Origin: Chamaelirium japonicum
Lineage: Eukaryota > Streptophyta > Magnoliopsida > Liliales > Melanthiaceae
Direction: 5' to 3'
NCBI GenBank assembly: GCA_947650365.1
Contig: OX393550.1
Coordinates: forward strand, 98,576,424-98,640,423
DNA: 64,000 nt
Shown here: piece after piece, positions 21,334 to 32,900 of the stretch
How positions within the stretch are numbered: position 1 is the first letter of the stretch
Layout: every line of letters starts with the position of its first letter
Notes under the pieces: generated by a model
Database searches by the model: none
What the model saw: the letters and a program-made list of their open reading frames with translations, nothing else
Told to the model about the DNA's origin: nothing
Program-made: the position numbers and the translations under genes

Positions 21334-23265
21334 TGGTTCAAAGCAAAATTAGGGTTTACTACAATCTATTTCATGGAATTTAGAAATAGATAATGTTTAC
21401 TCCAGCCGCTATGTCTTCACTACCTTATGTGGAGACATCCAGGAATCTAAATTTCCTGGGCTCGAGCACTGAAACTATCGGCCCTGAATTGGAGACAACA
21501 TCTCCATGAGAGCATGCAACCGCTTCTGCCAACGGGGTTTTTACGACCCAGTCTTCATCAGAATTACCCATGGCAAACTGAAAGACCTCCCAGTCTCCTT
21601 TTGGCCAGCTTTATGTGACCCGCGTGTGCAGCAACGACGGCTTCACACAAGCTTTCGGATGCTTCCCATAAATCTAGGTGGTGTCGGCAGGGGGATTTAT
21701 AGGCTCCCGCGGTGCAGGAAAAAATCGTCACCTACTGCCACCGGCATCCTCCATGTCCCGAAGAAAACCACTAGGCGAACCAGCATTGAAGGAAACACAG
21801 CTCTCACCTGGTGGGAATATCGAACTGCGTACCTCCCACCCAGACCCTTAGCCGGTTGATTGTGGAGGCCAGGGGCTCCCCTTTGGAGGGAACCTCTTAC
21901 ACATCCCTTCTTTATGAGGTTTTATGCATATCTAGATAGGTCACGACCTCCTAGACTTAGACCCTGGTCTACCGTGCTCCCACTAGGATTACAAACCTTC
22001 CAGCAAAGTATTAGTATACTCAGAAAATATCATAGTCCCTACCTTGAATACTCAGCTTTCGCCTTTCTTGCAAGGATCACATTACATAGATTCCAAGGAT
22101 CCCGATACTTCACTAGTTTGCCCATAATCCTAAGATCTGAAGCCTAGCTTAAGGTCAATGTGGAAATGACTCCTACTACGATGATGCCTCATTCACAATT
22201 TGATACCTGATGTCATAGTAGACCTCATCTCATTATAGGTTTCGATGCTGGCCAAATAGGGACATCTGACAACCTCCGCCGGACCTCAACCTAATGGTGG
22301 CATAACCAAATCGTGATGAGTTCATACTACCATCAAACGTCATCTAGAAACGGGTATCACACAGTGAAATCCTAACCTAACTTGGTCGCTAGGACCATGT
22401 GGGGAAAGGACATCCCACTAGGGTTATCATACTTCTTATGGAGACATTAGTTAATTATCTCTAAACAAATCTAACACTGGGACTATCTCGGTGCACAGTA
22501 CTTGGCTACCTGAACTACCACGAGGGTGGTTACCACCTTTCCTTTTAGCTAGCCACTAGATTCGCACGTGTTAGAACCATATAGAGACACCGATAAATCC
22601 ATAATTTTAGTACTAACCCTAAGCTTGATCTAGAGACAAACTCACAAGCAAGATAGATAATCATATTATCATCGGGGTTCTCTAAATACTAAATAAAGAG
22701 AAACAACAGAAATAGCATCCGAACTGAATCAAGTCCAGGGTCCGACCCCTGAACCTGAATAGCACAGCCAAGATATCCTGCTCTTCCATTCTGCACGATC
22801 TCTCACGACGATCCCTATCATCGCCAACATGCACGCTTTCGCTGGATCTTTGCATGCCATGGTACCGCTTGCCCGAACCGTGGATGTAGCATCATCTCCT
22901 TCTTTCTGTGACCGAAAGACTAACACTCTTCGAGCAAATGCTCGTTCGTGTATAATTTCGCTAGAAAGAAAAGAAAACAATCCTAGAAACATGGCCAGGG
23001 AACCGAGAATGGTCAACCCCCACCCTCGCCCATCTATAGCCTTAAAATCCACAAGCACAATAATAATCAATGCAAAATTTAAATCCGGGGTCCGAGCTCC
23101 GGATGCATGCAATCACAGATTACTATTCAGCGCGACACCTACAAAAAGACGATAAATAGCACAATCCATATGCATGATCTACGTCGAACCCCGACGAAAA
23201 CATATGCCATCATATATTCACATGATGTTTTCACATATTCATGCATGAAATACACACCAAAGCGT
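21334..23265 (-). other. Leader of the 9.6-kb copia element
   Basis: 1.9 kb between the primer-binding site and gag, unusually long for copia. It holds a 127-codon minus-strand frame (23112-22729) that I do not recognise and that lacks transposon motifs. Probably untranslated leader or an old insertion. Confidence 0.6.
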
Positions 23266-23277
23266 GCTCTGATACCA
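23266..23277 (-). promoter_or_regulatory. Primer-binding site, initiator Met tRNA type
   Basis: The minus strand reads TGGTATCAGAGC, 2 nt inside the 5' LTR, complementary to the 3' end of plant initiator tRNA-Met. It primes minus-strand DNA synthesis. Confidence 0.95.
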
Positions 23278-23279
23278 AT

Positions 23280-25236
23280 TGTTAGAATTGGATCCGCTTA
23301 TCAGAGTCGCAGCGGAAGCAAAACAAAGATCCGAAGATCATACGGTGTATGTTTCATTACAATTAATTCTACAAAACAATCTACATGCAAATCTATGATC
23401 TTAGCATATGTGTGGACACCCTAGAGGCATACTACGATCTACGGAAGACATGCATGTATCTAGTTAGGTGTTTAGAATCATCATACCTTTTGGATCTATG
23501 ATCCAGAGATGACGGAACGATGAAGAACCACACTTGAATCGCAAGGGGAAACTGTCGGATAACACCTTATCCTTTGCGAATTGAAGAATCCTCGAAATCC
23601 CGTCTCTGAGTGCAAGGATTACGAGCCGACGGAGGAATCCGTTACGAAGATGATGGCAAGCCGCGAGGTTTCCTCCTTCTCTTTCTATCTTCTTCCTTCT
23701 CCTTCCTTCCTTTTTCTTCTCCCTTCTTCTTCCTCTATTTTCCTTGGCTGAAACCACAAAGGAGGAGCAAAGAGGGGTCGGATTTTTGGAGGAGAGGGGA
23801 AAAACCATAGGGCCGGCCCTCCCTCTCCCTATTCTACTTATAGGGCCGGTCTCCCATGGCTTCAAGGAAGCTAGGACAGGCCCTAGAGAGATTAGGATAG
23901 AGGGGGGGGTGGTTTTTAGGGATCTCCAATGTCTATCGTGAAGCCTGGACGAAAACGCCCTTCACGAAAAGTGGAAAACTAAAAGAGAGACTGAGTGAGA
24001 TGCGCTACTCGGAATCGAGTTTCGTCAGCGCCTATGAGCTCCTGGAATTATTCCGCTCATTCTAAGATTCATATTCATTATATTCTGAGCCATATTTTAG
24101 TATTTACCAAAATACCCCTACGGTCCGTAACACATGTGAATTAGGTTCTTAGGCTCCGGGCTTGCGCTCCATCGTGCTACTTCGCATCCAACGTATCCAA
24201 CTAGGTCGGGGAACAATTCCTATACGCAACGACAGGGTGGAACCTTCAGGATTCAGGATCTCTAGCTCTAATCGGATCTCTAATTAACTGTTCCGGTGAC
24301 ACACCGAAAGTTCCATTAATCAGCCCTAATCCGATTAACCCGTGTAGCCACCCAGAGTGTGACACGAGTTGAACTCTAGTGATCCTAAACTTATGTTACT
24401 CCCTCGTAACCCTGTTCTCTACTATACTCCGATAATCCTCAGTCCCTTCTATTACTGGTGCCATGATACGACTCGGGCAGTGGGGAGCACCGTCAGATCC
24501 CGATCGATCATCTGACTAGGGTTTGATGACTTGTCATCTATAACATCACACACCTTCCGATGCTATATTTAGCATCCGGAACGTCGTCAGTCATACTGAC
24601 AACCACCAGGCCTGGGTTAACTGTGTGGACAGATTGACTCATTAAAACGCACCCATCCAATACTGGACGTCGGATAACTTGTAGGGATTACATGTCACTC
24701 AAGCGCCAGCCGGGTAACCCAACGTACCATGGTATTGGACTATGGAAGGTCCGTACACATTGGTACATCAAAGCACCACACAACTGGTTGGCCCAGTGTA
24801 CATGGTCCCTCAGGGTTAAGGACAGATTATCTATAGTAGTAAAACGGTTTATGCACCAGTGTCTGAATCACTGAACTGTGCACCGTATTGGTTCATGTTC
24901 AACACGATCATCGTGCTTGGTCAGGTGAATGGGAATCCCACGTTCCCGTGGTGGAGACTTCACCACATCCTCTACCTGCCAACAGCTTGTTCTCGGTGAA
25001 GCGACCGACATCACCTAAGTTGTGAACTAGTTCTAGGTCTACACAGAACTGGTCCACTGGGTCTCCCAAGCATGGATCCTCTATGCGCCTCAGTGGCCTA
25101 CTGTGTTCCCTAGGGTCCTTTTATTATATGAGTATTATCATACACCAGAGTAGTATTCTAATTAAAGTAATAACCAAAGTCATCTTTATTAATGTTAATA
25201 CAGAAATTCCACGCTAATGACACACGAGCTACAACA
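23280..25236 (-). repeat. 5' LTR of the 9.6-kb copia element
   Basis: About 1957 bp, direct repeat of 15610-17559. The ends are TGTTAGAATTGGATCCGC and CGAGCTACAACA on the plus strand. It would have carried the element's promoter. Confidence 0.95.
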
Positions 25237-25350
25237 ATAAGTCCCCGTTCTCTTATAGACTCCATCTAGTTTCGTTACTCATAAGTTTGGTGGCATATAT
25301 GACTGCTTTGTTTCATTCATATGAATTTAGTTATGCACATGCATTAATAT

Positions 25351-25773
25351 ATACTATCATCTTGGCATGTTTTTCGATGCAGGGAACATGAAGAAGAAAT
25401 TTAGGGTAGTATTTCGATTTACTTGTAGAAAATGTTTAGTGGTGTTAAAGATGATGCTTAACTTTGGTTTGAACTAGGTACTAACCTAGTGGTGTTAAAG
25501 ATCATCACAACCGTCCGATCGATGTCGCACCCATCCCCAAACGGAGGGGAGAGCTGAACCGATTGGGATTTCCCCCCCTCCTTTTTCAAGAGGGGCTCCG
25601 CGTGGCGCCATGCAGTTCCAAGTCTTCCGTTTTAGTAAACTACTAATGTCGTCAGGGGCGGAGTGAGGATTTTCTTGTAGAAGGAGCAATGTCGGTTGCT
25701 AAATTAGAATTAGTATGCCTAAGCGATGGTTGATCGATAAGGGGTCGGCTTATACCCCAACCAGTATATTAAA
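25351..25773. other. Intergenic
   Basis: No gene or clear repeat end. A G/C-rich stretch 25500-25620 has short open frames only. Confidence 0.5.
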
Positions 25774-25776
25774 TAA

Positions 25777-25986
25777 GAACAATACTATGTTCGATGTCAA
25801 CTGTTGGTTGAATATCACTAGGTTATTCAGCTAACAAGTTATGGCAAAATATCACTAGCAACATTCACGCGGGTTAGTGATATTATGCCAGAACTCCGAA
25901 CGGCAGAATATCACTATATCACCCAACGGTTCACATCAAACAGAGGAGCTGCGCGCTCCAACACCTGTTGGAGCAAAGTATTGTTC
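25777..25986. mobile_element. Tourist-like MITE (PIF/Harbinger), 210 bp
   Basis: The TIR begins GAACAATACT.TG at the left and is inverted at the right (CAAAGTATTGTTC). The target duplication TAA is present on both sides (25774-25776, 25987-25989), the 3-bp TWA duplication of the PIF/Harbinger superfamily. Inner words 'aatatcacta' and 'tagtgatatt' are also inverted. Confidence 0.8.
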
Positions 25987-25998
25987 TAAAAATAAAAT

Positions 25999-26402
25999 GG
26001 GCAATGTGCCTTAGGTCTCTGCCAACAAATCAGTGGGCGAAAAGGACGGGAAACATATTGATTTAGCCCAAGGTCCCTGAGAACTAATTGGTTTCGATGA
26101 AAAGTGCTGTCAAATGTCCAAAATGCCCTCACCCATGTCCTCCCCCTTTCTTTAGGTTTTTCCCTTACAGCGGTGGCAGAGGCGGGCGCGAGCAGCAGAG
26201 GTGTCGACGACAGGCGCGAGCACAAGTGCAGCTACTCGTCGATATTGCCCTGACGACAGTGAGCAGCAGAGACGAGAAAAATGAGGTTCGGTTTAGGTTT
26301 GGTCTAGGTCTAGGGTTCATCCCATGGCCTATAGATCTTAGTTGCATGAAACCTGAATTTGAAATACAGTGAGGGGTGTTTTTGTCTATTTTTGTCTTGA
26401 CA
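25999..26402. repeat. Dispersed repeat D, copy 2
   Basis: Partner of 5669-6085 (see there). It lies just after the Tourist-like MITE. Confidence 0.7.
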
Positions 26403-26478
26403 ATTTGGATATCCATTAACTAAAACTATTTTGTTTTGAGGGACCTCTTAATAAGTCCCCCAAAATAAAACTATTTAC

Positions 26479-26483
<5 letters not shown>

Positions 26484-26521
<38 letters not shown>
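26484..26521. repeat. (GA)n microsatellite
   Basis: About 19 GA units. Confidence 0.95.
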
Positions 26522-26523
<2 letters not shown>

Positions 26524-28200
26524 TTCAATCTCGAAATCAGATGCGCCGCTTAAAGATGAATTAGGGATTTGATCCTCTCCACCACACCCTCTACTAGTAA
26601 AAACTTGTTTCGAAAGACCTTATTATCCTGGAATAGTAAGGTTGATTGATAATGTTAATAATAAATTTTTTGATCTACCGTGGTTAAGAGCAAGTGAAGA
26701 AGAGCTTCAAAACTCATGACTTAACATAAAGACAATGAGTACATTGAAACACTTCACATCCATAACATCCATTTTTTCGATCGCGATGAACAAAGATGGA
26801 GAGTGATTGGCGTCAAAGCACAATACTCTCGCGACTCTGGTGCTTTCTGCGACGATCATCCCTCTGACATCATCTCTGATATGGACGACAACTCCTCTGA
26901 CTCCGGTGTTCCATAAAGATTGGTTGGAGGAGTCGTAATTGGAGTCGGAGATTATGTTGGCACCACTTGAATCGAATGTGGGTTGGCTATGGATGGAAGC
27001 ACCGGAGCCCAAAAGGATTCATCCTCGATGCTGGAGGGACACAGAGAGGGCTGATCGTCGAAGGAAACACCAGAATCGTGGGAGCGACGATGCCAATCAC
27101 TCACCATTCATGCACATCGAGGCCATTGGTGCAATAGTGCGTCGTTCACCACACGACGTGGATAGTTCCCCTAATTAACGGTAATTGAGGGAATCCAAAT
27201 GGAGAGGACTCGGGTTTGGGTTGCTACCCTTTTCCATCTATTAAGGCCCACGTGGCAAAAAGGCATGCCAACCATCCATGGCAAGTATCCCCAACATGTG
27301 ATCATGTTGGGTAGACCACACTGGATGGCAGTGATGTCATTTAAGGTTCGTTCTTTTGGTGAGACATGAATGGGATGAGAAATTCATTTGCTTGAGACAT
27401 TCATGGGCAAGGACAATGATGTCTCAAGAAATTAAATGTCATGTTCTTTTCAGCTGGACAAATCCATCTAATTTTTGATGAATGAAATAAATCTTAACAA
27501 ATAAGAGGTTTTTCCCAGAATGACCCCCAACTCTGTCGTATTGCTGGGAATAGACCTAGTTGCCTTTTGCATTACTTTTCTGACCTTTTTTTTTTGTTTT
27601 GGACTAAGGTACTCCGAGGCTTATAAAGGGCTTCACTTCCAATTTCAAAGGGGTTTGACTTTGCTCCAGTGATGATTTGTCTCCCCTTTCGACCGCTGGC
27701 ATTTTAGGAAGAGACACATGGTTCATCCTATTTTCAATTGCCATGATTGGGCCAAAGGATTAATCTAATAGGGATACCAGTACCAAGATCGACTGTAGCC
27801 CACCATCGGCTGTCGTCACCCGTCCGTCGTTGTCGACCACCGGCGGGCACCTCCTGCCGACGACGTCACCGGTCGGCCACCTCGCACCGCCGTCGTCGGC
27901 GGCCATCACACCCACCCACCACCAGTTGCCCGCCGTCGCTGCCCTGTCGGCCACGTCGGCCACCACCCGCGGTGGCCGATGGGGCAGCGAGGGTGGTGGC
28001 CAGCGACGATGGCGGTGGGTGGTGGTTGATGAGGCATCGATCATGCCAAACTTGCATATGGCTCTCATTTTCATCTCTCATTTCACTGTGTCGCGTCGTG
28101 GAATGCGCCGACGCATTTCATTGAGTTGCCACAGTAAAATGTATCGGCACATCAGTGAAATGCTCTGACGCACATGGGCTGGCGGCATCAATGAAATTAA
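26522..28200. other. Intergenic, no recognised gene
   Basis: The minus-strand frame 27012-26707 has wording (VVVHIRDDVRGMIVAESTRVARV) reminiscent of the RNase H end of plant L1 LINEs, but it is short and weak. 27780-28030 is rich in CCACC/GTCG, like MITE interiors. Nothing firmer can be supported. Confidence 0.4.
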
Positions 28201-29442
28201 CCACTCCCTGATTAGGAGTTAATCGCGTTACAGCCTACCTAGTGAGATATCCAGTCTCACTATCGGTTGTGACTACTTTAAAGTGTCTAGTACATGTGAT
28301 TCATATCTCTCTATATGTGAATCAAACATTCATATAAATGAATCACACATAAACCATTTAAGGATTCTCTGCTCTACCATTCATCTTATGCAAACACATT
28401 ATGCTCATTCTCTATGCACAAAATCATTATCCTATTGTTTGAGGGCATACAATCCCAATATTCATACCGATTCATATGTGCACATGATCTAAAAGTCGTG
28501 CACACGATCTTGAAGTCGTGTGCACAATCATGTCTTAGGCATTGTCTTTTGTAAGCCAAAAATCAAATAATCTCTACCTTGGCTTGAAAAGGCCAATTCC
28601 AAGACAGGATTGTGCGCACAACTTTGATTGTACGCACAACTTTTCAGATCACGTGCACATATGAATCAACAAGAAATCTAGGCATGAGAGACTCCGGAAA
28701 CATCGTGCACACGAAATGTGACCATCGTGCGCACGACCTGGGTCCTGATAGCACAGGTCAAATGCAGGACGAGTATGTTTTGGGAAAACTAAAGATATAC
28801 GTTTTCCCTTTTATAAGAGGGGATGCATTGAGACTTTAGGGCTAGATTGATCGGTTTTGTTGCAAATGTCGTGAGAAGTGATGGAACTTATGAGAGAGAA
28901 GAGAAGGAGGGACGAATAAGAAGGAAGGAAGAAGGTACAATGTGCAAACCATCTCTATATATCTCGTCGGGTCTACTTCAACGACATTCTCCGGTGCTTC
29001 TACTCTCGATGGTGTTCGGTATTCTCTTGTGCATCTCCAGCATGTGTTTATCTTCGTTGTGTGAGTGTTCTAAGAGTGTTGTGGGTATAGATACAGTGTG
29101 CGGGGGTCCGACAAACGGTGACCCACCGTCGTTGATTGTAATATCTTGATGGTGAAATCTTATTCCTTGATTGCCTGCATATCTCTCTTATTATGTTTGT
29201 ATGGTTATCACCTTCTATGGTATGTGTTCTCTGGATTATCAACCTCGATCTCTTGCGACATCGCTTCCGAGAAGACCCAGTGGTCGGATCTAGATCACTG
29301 GAGACTTTGGATCCCACCAAGTGGTATCAGAGCCTTGGGTTCGGTACAAGATTTTGAAGTAAGTGGAGCGGAGAAAGCATCGAGTGGATCAGTCGTAAAG
29401 TTTGATGGAAAGATCAGCTTTGGCTTGTCTCAATACAGATAT
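28200..29442 (+). mobile_element. Truncated copia element: LTR 3' part, primer site, start of gag
   Basis: TGGTATCAGAGC at 29322-29333 is the initiator Met tRNA primer-binding site, preceded by a plausible LTR end (...GATCCCACCA, to about 29319). It is followed by a gag-like start (SGAEKASSGSVVKFDG, about 29362-29410). TATA-like 'cttttataag' at about 28809 fits an LTR promoter. The left LTR boundary is not defined (28200 is a guess). No pol or second LTR exists on this side: the copy stops at about 29442, where the COQ10 5' region begins. Confidence 0.75.
29322..29333 (+). promoter_or_regulatory. Copia primer-binding site next to COQ10
   Basis: TGGTATCAGAGC on the plus strand, an exact match to the initiator Met tRNA type also found in the 9.6-kb element. 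Confidence 0.9.
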
Positions 29443-29974
29443 TTGGGCTTGAATTCGGGCCGAGCTACGAGCTCAACGTCACGACCCGAGCCCGGCCCGT
29501 TCAACGAAGACCCACCGTACAGCGTCCTCCCAGACACAGCGGGGAGGGAACGCGGCTCCGCCAATCCACAGCTCTTTCCGAGCTCCGCAGAAGCTTCCCG
29601 AACAACCACCGCACGGCCCCAATCCCAATCCCACCAGCCCCGTGACACGGCGCCGCCGCGGTTCCGCTCCGGTCGCCGCCGCAGGATCTCCCCGCCATTC
29701 GCGACCCCTATCCCCTCGCAACGCCCGGGTGGATCTCGTCCCTCATCAGTGGCCAACGGTGAATCTAGCTAGGGTTTGATTTTCCCACTTCTCGGATATT
29801 TCTTGCTGTCGGGGATTTAGGGTTTGGCCAAGTGGAATCGAAACGAAATTAGGGTCTGGGAGTTTTGACATCGCTGATAAAAGATCGGATCTTTGTGGTT
29901 CGTGATTCAGCTAGATTTTAAGGAGCAGAGGAGGAAGCGTGATCCTTTATATAAAGGGTTTGATTCTTGATACG
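29443..29974 (+). promoter_or_regulatory. COQ10 promoter and 5' UTR region
   Basis: It begins right at the copia fragment with TGGGCTTGAATTCGGGCC, a site II-like TGGGCY/GGGCC arrangement common upstream of plant nuclear genes for mitochondrial proteins. GC-rich sequence follows to about 29760. Two AGGGTTT telo-box-like words (about 29771 and 29818) follow. The GTGAAT at about 29759 could be a donor of a 5' UTR intron, but this is not proven. A promoter this short before a transposon is an inference from sequence only. Confidence 0.5.
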
Positions 29975-32900
29975 ATGCCGCCGATCTTACCGTCCTCGAG
30001 GGCCTTGTCGAGGCTTTTGTCGGGGGGAACCCGTGCTTTGAATCTCAGGAATGGGTCGTCGGGGTTGCCGGGGCGGTGGCCAGAGATGTTGGAACGATTT
30101 GCTCAACCTCGCTGCTCGAGTACCGTTGCGCGCATTGGGAACCCAAGCATTAGCGAGTTGGTGGGCTCTTGTAGAGAATTTGGTCCGTTTTCTGGAAATT
30201 TGCATAGTAGCTCACAAACCAGATGGTTTTTAGGTTGTGGTGATGGAGAAGAGGGAAATGTCCTTTCCAAGACCTACGAGGAGAGGCGCGTGATTGGGTA
30301 ATGTTACACTATGCTCATGTTGGTGAACATGGTTCTTCATAAAATTTCATCTACTTTTAATTGTTGTTTAAACTGGATTTTAATAATTACTACTTGAAGA
30401 ACTTTTACCATGCTGCTTTCCTTATTCTGCATGATTCTTGATTATTTATGAACTATTTGAGCTGCATGTGGTGAACCTATTTGCTTCGTTGCTTTAATTT
30501 TGATTGAAAGGTGCGTGTTCATTGATTTTATGATGAAGGGTTGTTGACATGGCCTGCGGCATGACGCTTTGAATGCGTTTCTCTTTGTTTGTCTTATAAT
30601 TTTATTCTATTTTTTTTTCAGCATTTCTAATTTTTGAACATAACACATTCTAATATTTTCAACAGTTGATTGGTGGTGGGATCTGTCGATCTTGGTTCAT
30701 GTACCTGCAAGGATTTTTTTTATCTATAAGTAGACTATAATGCTTGGAGTGTATTTGCTTACCTGAATGTTCATTACCATCTTTTATTTATTGTATTACT
30801 GCATTTTCAAATGATCTCTCTTTGATTTTTCTTCTAGTATGTATATCCATTATTGTTAAAGGAGGAATACAATTGGAATTACACTGGGGTTATTGAGTTC
30901 TATGTCTATTAGTCTATAGGATATTACCATGTAAGTAATTAAGTATAGAGTTCTGTTCCGAAGGTGACCCCATTTAATGGGATTGGGCTTGATTGTTGTC
31001 ATTATCCGTTATATTATGCTAATTGGTATTGCAATAATTAGGTACTCCCCAGAACAGCTGTTTGCAGTGGTTGCAGCTGTTGATCTGTATGAAGATTTTG
31101 TTCCATGGTGTCAACGATCTAAGATTGTTAAGCGTCATAGTGATGGTACTTTTGATGCTGAGCTGGAGATTGGTTTCAAGTTCTTAGTTGAAAATTATGT
31201 CTCTCATGTAGTACTGCAGAGGCCAAAGTACATAAAGGTTATTTAATTACTACACCTATCGATCATTTCATAACTTGTATGATGTTTATGAGCAAGATGA
31301 ATTTTATTTGAAGTTCAATATTTTGTTTCAATCAATCAGTTAGTTCTTTATAATCTGTGGAAACTATTGACTTATTTCTATTCTTATATAAAATGCATTT
31401 TCCATGTGAACCAGTTATAGTTGTTGCATGTGTGGGCCTAAATATAGTAGAGGATAATTCTAAGTGAACTTTGATACAGAAACCAGCATTTTGAGTGAAC
31501 TTTTGATATAGAAACCAACTGTCACAATGTGGGAATTAAGAACATGAAACAAACCTAAAAGTGAAATCATAAAAGACATGGAAAAGGCAACAAGGCTTGG
31601 AAAACATTGAAAGAAATATGATATACACATCAAAGCATCACTTGGGATGAAGGGGAACAAATTACTTGAGCTCCAAGAAATATCAATTTGAGCTTAATTG
31701 TAAATAAAATGAATTGTTCCCTATTGCAGGCAGCCTAAAAAATTATTATTTAGATGATCTATAAGAGAGAAGGAATTTCTTCCTTCAATTTGCTCTACTT
31801 GAATCTCTAATGATGACAAAGAGCAAACATAAAGAATATTGGGAGAAGAATTGAAACAAGGGTTTCCCTTCTTTGTTTTCATGAATGACACTATTGTCAA
31901 AACAGGTACAAGGGCCTTCCTTTTATATATAGAAGTCCTGAATTTCTGTTAATTTAAGTGTACTATTTTCATGTTAGTAAAAGGATGTGTTTACTATAGG
32001 GAGTAAAAAGAAGGAATTTAGTATAAATAGTTAAAGATACAATCTTAGTCAAAATATATTGGGCAACATAGTGATGCATCCTATGTTGACGTCATCTCCT
32101 AGAGATCCTTGAATCAAGTCCGAATAGAGACATACGTGATATGACCATCCCAACACATCAAAAATGGATGCCGTATGAGGATGTTGTGCGCTTAACCATA
32201 AGCCATGACCATAACAATTAATTCTTGTTGCATCTCTTTGTGGTCAACTTTATGAATCTTTATTTGCCAATCAATATTGTTAAGGACTATCTTTGTTATT
32301 AGTGCAAGTTTTTTCATATATTTTCTAAGAACATTTATCAATGTTAATTTAGGCCTTGCCCTCCTTTTTCTTAACCTCTCCAGAATAATTCGTGATCCTT
32401 TCCATACGTGGTCGTATCTGCACTCCGTTGCTCTATTATTTTGTCTTAATATGCGCAACCCTTACACTTTCTCTAGTATATTTTTTCCTCACCTTATCCT
32501 TTCTAATTTTGCCGCACATCTACCTCAACATCCTCATCTCTGACATGGCCATCTTATGTACTCGAGTTCTCTTTATGATCTGAACCATATAAGTTATTGA
32601 TGTCTCATGAAATTCATCCGTAATGGTTAAAGGCTCTTGTCGATCTCATAGCACCCCTGAAGTTCCTCCCCACTTCACCAACCTATCAAAATTTTGTTGG
32701 ATATATTCTCATCCATATCTCCATTATTCTATATAATCGGTCCAAGATACTGAAAACAATCAAATTGTCGGCTATGTTTATGGCTATGGTCTAAGGAGGG
32801 AAAGACCTAGAATAACATTGTTGGAAGTTGTTAGAAAAGGCATGGGAAAACTTTCATTAACAACAGATTTAGCCCTAAATATAAATGAATGGCGAAGAAA

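Larger units (their letters stand above)
15610..25236 (-). mobile_element. Complete Ty1/copia LTR retrotransposon (9.6 kb), defective
   Basis: The LTRs at 15610-17559 and 23280-25236 are in direct orientation. The target duplication ATAAG is perfect (15605-15609 and 25237-25241). On the minus strand the order is 5' LTR, primer-binding site TGGTATCAGAGC (complement of 23266-23277; initiator Met tRNA), a 1.9-kb leader, gag, gag-pre-integrase, integrase, reverse transcriptase, RNase H, polypurine tract AAGTGGGAGA (near 17560-17572), 3' LTR. That integrase precedes RT makes it Ty1/copia. Several stop codons, an integrase active-site change and an RT deletion make it non-autonomous. The two LTRs differ at many visible positions, so insertion is not recent. 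Confidence 0.97.
11040..25350. repeat. Segmental duplication, copy B (with insertions)
   Basis: Paralogue of 1-5668. It is lengthened by a retroposon (12561-13440), a small element in the SINE (12212-12390), a MITE (13475-13696), a hAT-like MITE (15105-15569) and a complete copia element (15610-25236). Flank text on either side of the copia element ('gaaataag' | 'ataagtccccgttctc') joins to match 4660-4700 of copy A. Confidence 0.8.

Noticed and set aside
27747..28168. Pro/Arg-rich overlapping frames on both strands
   Set aside because: GTCG/CCACC low-complexity sequence similar to MITE interiors; no support for a gene.
29322..29333. tRNA-Met fragment
   Set aside because: The 12-nt match is the complement of a tRNA 3' end next to an LTR, so it is a primer-binding site.
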